Assembly (NCBI GenBank): GCA_030594725.1
Contig: JAUVEQ010000181.1
Span: 1-6,296, forward strand
Source: Methanobacteriota archaeon
GTDB lineage: Archaea; Thermoplasmatota; DTKX01; GCA-020343715
Direction: 5' to 3'
DNA length: 6,296 bases
In this document: piece after piece, positions 1-5,996 of the stretch
Position numbering within the stretch: position 1 is the first letter of the stretch
Layout: the number at the start of each line of letters is the position of its first letter
Made by a program: the position numbers and the translations under genes
The notes under the pieces: generated by a model
Told to the model about the DNA's origin: nothing
The model's database searches: none
What the model saw: only the letters and a program-made list of their open reading frames with translations

Positions 1-2566
1 GTTCCTGAAGGAGTTCCTCCGTCCTCCTGCGGTCCTCGATGCGGGCTTGCCTGTCCTCCTTGGTCTCCTCGAGGGCGGCATCGAGGGGCGCTGACGGGAT
101 ATGGATGTCCGTGGCCTTCACCCTTCGAGACATCGAGATCACCATGCCGACGGCGATCATCAGCAGGATGATGATGATCATGACGACCAGCCATGAACCG
201 AACGTCTCCTCCTCCGTGCTGGACCCCGACGAGACGTCGCCAACATCCACGACGATCCAGTCCCGGAGGGTGATCACGCCATCGGTGACCGCAACGGTGA
301 TGATGTGTCGACCCTCCGTCAGCTCGTTCGTGGTCAGCTCACCTGTGGCGGGTCCGACGGGCCCAGACAGTTCACCGACGATGTCGGAGCTCCACGTGAC
401 CGTTAGAGGGCCTAAGAGGTACCCGTCCGGATCGTCGATCCGCACCCCGAGCCCGACGAAGTCACCAGGCAAGTACTGGGTGTAGTTCCAAGGGTCCGTT
501 ATGGTCACGTCGAGGGGAATCTGGGACCAGGTCGTGACGATGACGGTTATCTTGACCCGGTCGCTTCCCTGGCTGCGGTCGAAGACGTTGATGTATCCCA
601 CATGATGGCCCTGGCTCCCTGGCAGGCCCGTCACCCTCAGGAGGCCATTGGCGATCATGATGCCCGACCAGGTCGTATCCACGGAGAACCGTAGGTCGAT
701 GCTGTCATCGTCCTCCGCGCTGATGAGGAATGTACGTTCCACACCCACGGGGATGCGGATGACGTACGGCGCCTGCAACGGACCGACGGATGTGATCGTC
801 GGCTGGTCGTTGACATCAAGGACATGGACGGGGAAGAACGAGGTGGTGCGATTCCATCCGTCGGAGACGTTGAACTCGATCTCATGATCCTCCTCCCACT
901 GGTCGTACATCAGGCTCAGGTTGAGGCCGTTGATGAAGAACACGTTGGGATGGATGCACCTCAGCACGAGATGGAGGTCCTCGGATTCCTCGTCGGAGAC
1001 GTAGGGCCCCAGGTCGAGGATGAACAGCTCACCCTCTGACACGTTGACCCAGGGAATGGGCTGCACCCGGGGCGGGTCGTTGACCTCGCTGACCCTTACA
1101 GTGAAGGTCTCCCATGCGGTTCCGAACCCGTCGGTCACCTGGAGGGTCACGACCTCTATCGCACCCCCCTTGGTGTAGAGTAGGGCCAGGTAGGACCCGA
1201 TGAAGCTGGCATTGGTGGCGGACACCGTGATGGTCAGATCCTCCAGGTCGTCATCGGGGTCCCGGACGTAGAACTCCAGGTCCAGGAAGTACGTCACTCC
1301 CTCGATGAGCATGATGTCCTCGATGTTGGAGATCGTGGGCGGGTTGTTGATCGGGGTGATCACGAAGTACACGATGACGGAGGTCACGTTCTTGCCGTCC
1401 GAGATCGCCAGCTCGAAGGAGTACTCGGTGAGGCTCTCGGGGAAGTTGACGATGATGATGAGGTCCTGGACGGTCACATAGGGGCTCGTCGCCGACAACC
1501 AGAGGCTACTCTTGTAGTCGTCAACGTCCCAGATGTATGGCTTCAGGTCGAAGCTCGTCGTGTTGCCCTCCTGGGCCGTCAGCATGGGGGGGATGGCATG
1601 TTCAGGGGGGTCGTTCACCGGCGTCACTTGACACAGGACCCATGCGGATTCCGTGTAGTAACCATCGTCCAGGATCAGTTGGACATTCGTCGATGTCACG
1701 TTGTTCGGGAAGAGGAACGACACCCGGTGGTCGAGGATCGAGACCACGTACTCAGATGGTGAGGTGATGGTGAGCTCCCACAGCTCCTGGTCGTCCTCGA
1801 TGTAGACCGAGAGGTCATTGGTCAGCACCACGTCCTCCACGGCGCGGATGGTCGGCAGGTTGACCCAGCGGGGTTTCACGTTCGGGGGCGAGAAGGGGTC
1901 GTAGAGCGTGAAATTGTCCCACAGGGTCTTGGGGGAGGACCCGGTGGGCTGGGCTTCCACCCCGAGCCTGATCCGGTTCATGTCGCTCGTGTGATCGAGA
2001 TCGAGGTTGTAGAAATACCATTTCAAGTTCCCAGTGTCCTTCTCCGAGACCTTGAAGTTGGCCTTCCTGTTGGTGATGTTCAGCTCGGCCACGTACCATT
2101 CACCGACCTCGGGAAGATTCACGTACGTGTGGTACACGTCCAACTGGCTCTGCCACAATCTCGTGTAGCCCCAGCCCAGGTCGGAGTAGGAGACAGTGAG
2201 GAGGATGTCGCTGTCGAAATAGTCCTCGGTGATGAAATCGATCTGGAATGACCGGCCAGAGAGGTTCTGGATGCTGAACTCGACCGAGAGGGAGATGTTG
2301 TCGCTGGAAAAGGCCTGCGCCATCTTGGCGCGTGCGATACCGGTGCTGTCGGCGAAGGTGAGCAGGGCCCCGTCCCGCACCTCCACCCTGTTGGCGGGGT
2401 TCTTCACCACCTCCCACTTGTTGATGTCGGGAGCGCTTCCCTCTGGCCCGCTGAAGGAATCGCTCATAAGATGGCGCTTACCCTCGACGTGGGAGGGGAC
2501 CAGCAGCAGGACCACGACCAAGACCAGAAGGGTCACGATGATCAGATGGGAAAGGACGACCCTCAA
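1..2566 (-). CDS. Large cell-surface protein with cadherin-like repeats and C-terminal membrane anchor (3' end off window)
   Basis: One uninterrupted frame runs from a TTG at 2566 to the left edge: 855 codons with no stop, so the C-terminus is missing. TTG is the only sensible start because an in-frame TGA lies two codons upstream and the next residues form the signal segment (MRVVLSHLIIVTLLVLVVV, hydrophobic to about residue 24, no lipobox). Residues about 36-222 look like a concanavalin/LamG-type beta-sandwich. Tandem Ig/cadherin-like repeats follow, with linker motifs VNDPP at 317, INNPP at 406, VNDPP at 495 and VNDQP at 585. A PKD-like domain lies at about 685-780. A transmembrane helix spans about 791-812 (WLVVMIIIILLMIAVGMVI), then SRR and a charged tail of at least 43 residues. 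I count 13 N-x-S/T sequons, all before the helix. Inferred topology is extracellular with a cytoplasmic tail. A role in adhesion, glycan binding or the cell envelope is likely, but no specific function can be assigned. Confidence 0.88.
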   Translation of the reverse strand, partial: MRVVLSHLIIVTLLVLVVVLLLVPSHVEGKRHLMSDSFSGPEGSAPDINKWEVVKNPANRVEVRDGALLTFADSTGIARAKMAQAFSSDNISLSVEFSIQNLSGRSFQIDFITEDYFDSDILLTVSYSDLGWGYTRLWQSQLDVYHTYVNLPEVGEWYVAELNITNRKANFKVSEKDTGNLKWYFYNLDLDHTSDMNRIRLGVEAQPTGSSPKTLWDNFTLYDPFSPPNVKPRWVNLPTIRAVEDVVLTNDLSVYIEDDQELWELTITSPSEYVVSILDHRVSFLFPNNVTSTNVQLILDDGYYTESAWVLCQVTPVNDPPEHAIPPMLTAQEGNTTSFDLKPYIWDVDDYKSSLWLSATSPYVTVQDLIIIVNFPESLTEYSFELAISDGKNVTSVIVYFVITPINNPPTISNIEDIMLIEGVTYFLDLEFYVRDPDDDLEDLTITVSATNASFIGSYLALLYTKGGAIEVVTLQVTDGFGTAWETFTVRVSEVNDPPRVQPIPWVNVSEGELFILDLGPYVSDEESEDLHLVLRCIHPNVFFINGLNLSLMYDQWEEDHEIEFNVSDGWNRTTSFFPVHVLDVNDQPTITSVGPLQAPYVIRIPVGVERTFLISAEDDDSIDLRFSVDTTWSGIMIANGLLRVTGLPGSQGHHVGYINVFDRSQGSDRVKITVIVTTWSQIPLDVTITDPWNYTQYLPGDFVGLGVRIDDPDGYLLGPLTVTWSSDIVGELSGPVGPATGELTTNELTEGRHIITVAVTDGVITLRDWIVVDVGDVSSGSSTEEETFGSWLVVMIIIILLMIAVGMVISMSRRVKATDIHIPSAPLDAALEETKEDRQARIEDRRRTEELLQE
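815..1885 (-). repeat. Protein-level tandem repeats of about 89 residues (cadherin/Ig-like) in the surface protein
   Basis: Four consecutive units at residues about 228-316, 317-405, 406-494 and 495-584 are 89, 89, 89 and 90 residues long. A fifth, more diverged unit starts at VNDQP (585). Each opens with a V/I-N-D/N-P-P-type linker, although the first is degenerate. Shared features are an EG turn near residue 15-20, a D-L-x-x-Y-V/I strand, an acidic D-x-D-D or D-E-E stretch, and a late V-S/T-D-G turn before the last strand. This is the usual layout of archaeal and bacterial cadherin-like or Ig-like extracellular repeats, whose acidic turns often bind calcium. The repeats are diverged at DNA level, so they are old and not a recent expansion. 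Confidence 0.75.
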
Positions 2567-2594
2567 CCTTCACAACCCCATTGAGAGGGATGCT

Positions 2595-2620
2595 GGATAA
2601 TTCGGCCAGGGGCTATTTTA
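2595..2620 (-). promoter_or_regulatory. Candidate promoter of the surface-protein gene
   Basis: Read on the minus strand, two AT-rich islands stand out in GC-rich DNA: TAAAATA at 2620-2614 and GAATTATCC from about 2603 to 2595. An archaeal TATA element lies about 25-30 bases before the transcript start. The first would place it near 2590 (a leader of about 24 bases) and the second near 2572 (almost leaderless for the TTG at 2566). No convincing Shine-Dalgarno is present; the AGG next to the TTG is too close. Which island is used cannot be decided from sequence. Confidence 0.35.
2614..2620 (+). promoter_or_regulatory. Candidate TATA element of the queA-tgt operon
   Basis: TATTTTA is the most AT-rich heptamer in the divergent intergenic region and would place the transcript start near 2641-2645. 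It occupies the same bases as one minus-strand candidate, so it could serve both directions. A short inverted repeat, CCTTTT at 2621-2626 and AAAAGG at 2657-2662, brackets the predicted start and could be an operator, but six-base arms may be chance. No preQ1 riboswitch-like sequence was recognised. Confidence 0.35.
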
Positions 2621-2677
2621 CCTTTTGGGGGCCAGGGTCCGCAAGGCTTTTTGGTGAAAAGGGCCGTTGGGACCGCC

Positions 2678-3718
2678 GTGCGCATCGACGAGTTCGACTA
2701 CGACCTGCCCAAGGAGCTCATAGCCCAGGAGGGCGTCGAGCCCCGCAACTCCGCCAAGCTGATGGTCCTTGGGCCAGGGGGAGGCGCGGTCCACCGGACC
2801 ATGGGCGACCTGCCCAAGGAGCTGGGCCGGGGCGACGTGATGGTCGTGAACGAGTCCCGGGTGCTACCCGCCCGGGTGCGTGCCAGGAAGACGACCGGGG
2901 GGAAGGTCGAGCTGGTGTTCCTCGAGCCCCTGGACGGCGATCGATGGGACTGCCTGGTCGGTGGCGGGCGCCTCCGGGAGGGTTCCACGGTGGACGTGGG
3001 CGAGGGCGATGACGGGGCACAGGTGGAACTGGGAGAGGTCCTGGGACGGGGCCGATACGCCGTCAGGGTCCTCGGTGGCGCTTCTCCCGAGGAGATGATG
3101 CACAGGTGGGGAGAGATGCCAACGCCCCCCTACATCCACACCCGGCTCCTGGACCAGGACCGATACCAGACGACGTACGCCAGGGTGGATGGTTCCGTGG
3201 CGGCGCCCACGGCCGGTCTCCACTTCGACGGCCCTCTCCTGGAGGCGCTGGATGGAGCGGGCGTCCACCTGGTCAGGTTGGTCCTCCACATAGGCTACGG
3301 CACGTTCAAGCCCGTGAGGGCCGAGGTGGTGGAGGAGCATCGCATGGAGTCGGAGCGGCTGGAGATCACGGAGGCGGTGGCCTCGGCCATAAACGGTGCC
3401 CTGAACGATGGTCGGCGCGTGTTCGCGGTGGGCACGACCACGGTGCGGGCCCTGGAGTCGGCCACCGATGGCCGCGGGCGTGTGATGCCCTACACGGGAA
3501 GCACCGAACTGTTCATCTATCCGGGATACCGGTTCCGGTTCCCGTACTCCGGGCTGATGACCAACTTCCACCTTCCCCGCTCGACGTTGCTGATGCTCGT
3601 GTCGGCCTACGCCGGTCGGGAACGGATGCTCGCCTCCTACGAGGAGGCCAAGGGGAAGGGGTACCGGTTCTACTCCCTGGGGGACGGCATGTTGATCATG
3701 GGAGGTCCGGTGAGATGA
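2678..3718 (+). CDS. queA: S-adenosylmethionine:tRNA ribosyltransferase-isomerase QueA
   Basis: QueA transfers and rearranges the ribosyl group of S-adenosylmethionine onto preQ1 in the tRNA anticodon, giving epoxyqueuosine and releasing adenine and methionine. The protein has 346 residues, normal for the family. Signatures appear in the expected order: VVNESRVLPAR (56-66), GEMPTPPYI (145-153), YQTTYA (163-168), SVAAPTAGLHF (173-183), LHIGYGTFKPV (203-213), VGTTTVRALES (251-261), GSTELFIYPGYRF (274-286) and GLMTNFHLPRSTLLML (292-307). I chose the GTG at 2678 because it gives MRIDEFDYDLPKELIAQ, which aligns with the family N-terminus (E. coli MRVTDF). In-frame TTG at 2651 and GTG at 2654 would add nine or eight residues; AAGG at 2643-2646 is a weak ribosome site for 2654, so the start stays open. 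The stop overlaps the tgt start, so the two genes are co-transcribed and translationally coupled. No damage is visible. Confidence 0.95.
   Translation: MRIDEFDYDLPKELIAQEGVEPRNSAKLMVLGPGGGAVHRTMGDLPKELGRGDVMVVNESRVLPARVRARKTTGGKVELVFLEPLDGDRWDCLVGGGRLREGSTVDVGEGDDGAQVELGEVLGRGRYAVRVLGGASPEEMMHRWGEMPTPPYIHTRLLDQDRYQTTYARVDGSVAAPTAGLHFDGPLLEALDGAGVHLVRLVLHIGYGTFKPVRAEVVEEHRMESERLEITEAVASAINGALNDGRRVFAVGTTTVRALESATDGRGRVMPYTGSTELFIYPGYRFRFPYSGLMTNFHLPRSTLLMLVSAYAGRERMLASYEEAKGKGYRFYSLGDGMLIMGGPVR
3701..3706 (+). promoter_or_regulatory. Shine-Dalgarno site for tgt inside the 3' end of queA
   Basis: GGAGGT ends eight bases before the ATG at 3715 and sits within the last codons of queA. It is the only strong ribosome binding site in the window. 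It fixes the tgt start and supports translational coupling through the ATGA overlap at 3715-3718. Confidence 0.8.
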
Positions 3719-4821
3719 GCTTCCGGTTGGAAAGGGAGGACGGCAGGGCCCGGGCTGGCGTGCTCACCACCGGTCACGGCGAGGTGCCCACTCCCATGTT
3801 CATGCCCGTGGCCACCGCGGGAAGCGTCCGCACCCTGTCCCCGGAGGAGGTGCAGGCCACCGGGGCCCGGGCGTTGATCTGCAACTCGTACTCCCTTCTG
3901 GTCCGCCCGGGGATCGAGGCGATCGAGGCGGCGGGAGGCCTCCACGCGTTCATGCGGTGGCCCGGCACGATATTCACCGATTCTGGAGGTTTCCAGATGG
4001 TCCGCGAGGGCTTCCTGGTGCGCAAGGACGACCACGTGGTGGTGTTCAAGGACCAAGTCCGGGGTGGCGTGAGGGAGCTGACACCGGCGGGGGTGGTCGA
4101 GCTCCAGGAACGGCTGGGTTCCGACGTGGCCATGGTGCTGGACGACTGCCCTCCAGCGGGAGCGGACAGGGACCACGTGCGCGAAGCGGTCCGTCGGACC
4201 AGCCTCTGGGCGCGGCAGTGCATGGAGGCCCACCAGCGTGAGGAGCAGCATCTCTGGGCCATAACCCAGGGGGGAGTGCATCCGGACCTGCGGGAGAGCA
4301 GCACCAGCGAGCTGGTCGCCCTCGGTTTCGACGGCTACGGCATCGGGGGTCTCTCCATCGGCGAGACCGTGGAGGAGATGTGGCAGGCCGTTGACGGCAG
4401 CATCGACCGCTTGCCACGGGAAAGGCCCCGGTACCTGATGGGCGTGGGCTCGCCCCGGGAGGTGCTGGATGCCATCGGACGGGGCGTGGACGTGTTCGAC
4501 AGCGCATTCCCGACCCGGATCGCGCGCCACGGGAGCGTGCTGACCAGGGAGGGGCGGTTCGATATAACCAGGGGCAAGATGGGGGGCGACCACCTCCCTC
4601 TGGACGAGGCGTGCGGATGCAGGACCTGCCAGGAGGTGGACCGGGCCTACGTGCATCACCTGTGGCGGTCCAAGGACGCTCGCTGGATGAACCTGCTGTC
4701 GTACCACAACCTTGCCCTCATGCAGGACCTTGTACGGGGGGCCAGGGCCGCCATCGGCGAGGGGGCGTTCGCTGGGTTCTACAAGGAATGGGAGCGGGCC
4801 GGGACCAAGCCCTCTCAGTAG
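3715..4821 (+). CDS. tgt: Bacterial-type tRNA-guanine transglycosylase (preQ1-inserting)
   Basis: TGT exchanges guanine-34 in GUN-anticodon tRNAs (Asp, Asn, His, Tyr) for preQ1, the step before QueA. The 368 residues match bacterial TGT in length, and no C-terminal PUA or archaeosine-TGT extension is present. Catalytic residues are intact: D89 in TDSGGF (general base) and D262 in VFDSAFPTR (nucleophile, equivalent to E. coli D264). The zinc site is C300, C302, C305 (CGCRTC) and H331 (SYHN). Base-pocket residues D143, Q185 (ITQGG) and G212-L213 (GGLSIGE) are present. C145 and I215 fall where bacterial enzymes have Cys158 and Val233 (Zymomonas numbering) and eukaryotic queuine enzymes have Val and Gly, so preQ1 is the inferred substrate. 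The ATG overlaps the queA stop and has a good Shine-Dalgarno. The gene ends four bases from the convergent ssb gene. Confidence 0.95.
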   Translation: MSFRLEREDGRARAGVLTTGHGEVPTPMFMPVATAGSVRTLSPEEVQATGARALICNSYSLLVRPGIEAIEAAGGLHAFMRWPGTIFTDSGGFQMVREGFLVRKDDHVVVFKDQVRGGVRELTPAGVVELQERLGSDVAMVLDDCPPAGADRDHVREAVRRTSLWARQCMEAHQREEQHLWAITQGGVHPDLRESSTSELVALGFDGYGIGGLSIGETVEEMWQAVDGSIDRLPRERPRYLMGVGSPREVLDAIGRGVDVFDSAFPTRIARHGSVLTREGRFDITRGKMGGDHLPLDEACGCRTCQEVDRAYVHHLWRSKDARWMNLLSYHNLALMQDLVRGARAAIGEGAFAGFYKEWERAGTKPSQ

Positions 4822-4825
4822 TCTC

Positions 4826-5377
4826 TCAATAGTACTGATCGTAGTCCTGCCGGGGTTTCCTGCGACCCTTGTCGCGCCGCTCGTCGTCCTCGCCATAGCC
4901 CGTGGATGCCCAGGGACCCTTGCGGTGCCGGAGGTCGGTGGCATTGCCAAGCTCCGATCGACGGGCCGTGGCGTGGTCCGCATCCGACAGGTTCTCCTCG
5001 GTGTTCACCTCGGCGATGTCGGTGTCGCTGGGGTTCATGCGGCCGTACTTGCCCACGTTGAGGCGCATGTGGCCTCTGACCAGGGAGACGTACCCGTTCT
5101 CGATCCGGAGGACAATGCCATCGGAGATGCCCTCGCCCTGCTTCTCCCACAGGGACATGATGACCGATGCGGTCTCGTCGCCCACCTTCGCCTCGGTCAC
5201 GTGACGGACCCCACCCCCGCGTGCGGGCACGGCCTCGGGCTCGCCGATGGAGACCACCTTGACGGTAACGTTGACGCTCTTCGTCTCGGGCGTGAGCTCC
5301 TTGACCTTCAGTTCCACGGGTTCGCCGGCCACTTCTTCGTGCTCCATCGGGGTACGCCAGATCGATCCATCCAGCAT
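4826..5377 (-). CDS. Archaeal single-OB-fold single-stranded-DNA-binding protein
   Basis: This 183-residue protein resembles the Sulfolobus-type SSB: one OB fold followed by a flexible tail. It binds single-stranded DNA during replication and repair. The OB fold covers about residues 20-114, with landmarks LTPETKSVNVTVKV (28-41), EAKVGDETASVIMSLW (62-77) and IENGYVSLVRGHMRLNVG (92-109). These line up with the Sulfolobus protein; W77 and Y96 occupy positions of its DNA-stacking Trp56 and Trp75, while Phe79 appears replaced by V100. The tail (115-183) is polar and charged and ends DYDQYY, unlike the acidic DDDIPF tip of bacterial SSB. I kept ATG 5377, since an AT-rich promoter candidate lies about 26 bases upstream, as for a leaderless message. 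ATG 5347 would remove ten weakly conserved residues. The gene is convergent with tgt and is the strongest archaeal marker here. Confidence 0.88.
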   Translation of the reverse strand: MLDGSIWRTPMEHEEVAGEPVELKVKELTPETKSVNVTVKVVSIGEPEAVPARGGGVRHVTEAKVGDETASVIMSLWEKQGEGISDGIVLRIENGYVSLVRGHMRLNVGKYGRMNPSDTDIAEVNTEENLSDADHATARRSELGNATDLRHRKGPWASTGYGEDDERRDKGRRKPRQDYDQYY

Positions 5378-5396
5378 CCTAACGAAGGGGTCGCGG

Positions 5397-5413
5397 ATAC
5401 TTAACTATTATGC
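5397..5413 (-). promoter_or_regulatory. Candidate archaeal promoter of the SSB gene
   Basis: The minus strand reads CATAATAGTTAAGTATC here, the only AT-rich stretch in the 55-base gap between queH and ssb. Its centre is about 26-28 bases before the ATG at 5377, which would make the ssb transcript leaderless or nearly so. This suggests ssb is expressed separately and does not rely only on readthrough from hutH-queH. Confidence 0.5.
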
Positions 5414-5432
5414 TGGCTGGTGGCCAGGCAGG

Positions 5433-5993
5433 TCAATCGACCCTGTTCGGGGGCTCCTCGACCGGGGGTTCTCCCAAGAATCGGTCCCTCTCCGAGAAAA
5501 TGCATCCGCAGTACTTCTGACGGTAGACCTCGAGCTCGAAGGTCCTCTTGCGGCTCTCCTTCCAATGGTCCCGGAGGTCCCGGTAGAGGAATGCAACTCC
5601 AGCGGCCTCGGCCGCCTCCTCGCCCAGGCTGCGGGCCAACTCGTGGTCCTGGTAGGGTGATGCCAAGAGGGTGGTCGTGAACGCATCGAAGCCCTCCTCG
5701 GCCGCAAGGCTGGCCGTGGTGGTGAGGCGGTCCCGGAAGCACGCCTCGCAGCGGTTGTCCGCCTCCAGGGCATCCCTGAGCCAACGCTCGGGATCGTAGG
5801 TGTCGTCGACGATGGCCGGTAAGTCCTCGGCCCGGCACACCTCCTCGAAGGCCCCGAGGCGTGCCTCGAACTCCTTGTAGGGCTGCACGTTGGGGTTGTA
5901 CCAGAAGGCGACCACCTCGTGCCCCTCCTCTCTCAGCAACGAGCCCGCCCGGGCAAAGCAGGGTCCGCAGCACGCGTGGAAGAGCACCCGCAC
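5433..5993 (-). CDS. queH: Epoxyqueuosine reductase QueH
   Basis: QueH (formerly DUF208) carries out the last queuosine step, reducing epoxyqueuosine in tRNA to queuosine; it replaces the unrelated cobalamin enzyme QueG in many organisms. Of 186 residues, the diagnostic motifs are HACCGPC (6-12), YNPNVQPYKEF (32-42), RCEACFRDRL (81-90), TTLLASPYQ (107-115) and YRQKYCGCIFSERDRF (157-172). The cysteines C8, C9, C82, C85, C161 and C163 are the set expected to hold the iron-sulfur cluster and adjacent iron known for the family; C12 and C53 are also present. The GTG at 5993 gives MRVLFHACCGPC, the normal family N-terminus. It starts three bases after the hutH-family stop in the same frame, so the two are surely co-transcribed. 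The proline-rich last ten residues after LGEP look like a non-conserved tail. The gene lies 1.6 kb from queA-tgt on the other strand. Confidence 0.95.
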   Translation of the reverse strand: MRVLFHACCGPCFARAGSLLREEGHEVVAFWYNPNVQPYKEFEARLGAFEEVCRAEDLPAIVDDTYDPERWLRDALEADNRCEACFRDRLTTTASLAAEEGFDAFTTTLLASPYQDHELARSLGEEAAEAAGVAFLYRDLRDHWKESRKRTFELEVYRQKYCGCIFSERDRFLGEPPVEEPPNRVD

Positions 5994-5996
5994 CCG

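Noticed and set aside
160..184. GAT-rich simple repeat (gatgatgatgatcatga) as a DNA repeat element
   Set aside because: On the minus strand it encodes the Ile/Met-rich core of the membrane helix, so protein composition explains it.
39..485. Plus-strand open frame opposite the membrane anchor of the surface protein
   Set aside because: Met/Ser/Thr-rich low-complexity translation opposite a clear signal-to-anchor protein frame on the minus strand.
2581..2677. preQ1 riboswitch in front of queA
   Set aside because: No recognisable class I or II pseudoknot elements, and the predicted leader is only about 10-35 bases.
2864..3571. 235-codon open frame antisense to queA
   Set aside because: It lies wholly opposite highly conserved QueA motifs and has no family features; a codon-bias artefact.
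3106..3714. Open frame upstream of tgt that could extend it by 203 residues
   Set aside because: It overlaps conserved queA in another frame, its translation is low-complexity Gly/Arg/Pro-rich, and tgt has a proper ATG with a strong Shine-Dalgarno at 3715.
3670..4983. 437-codon open frame antisense to tgt
   Set aside because: It is the shadow of a GC-rich gene: composition rich in Pro, Arg, His and Gly, no recognisable domain, and it also crosses the convergent ssb gene.
5413..5427. Inverted repeat CTGGC/GCCAG after queH as a terminator
   Set aside because: The stem has only five pairs and no T-tract follows; archaeal termination relies mainly on T-rich runs, so the repeat is not supported.
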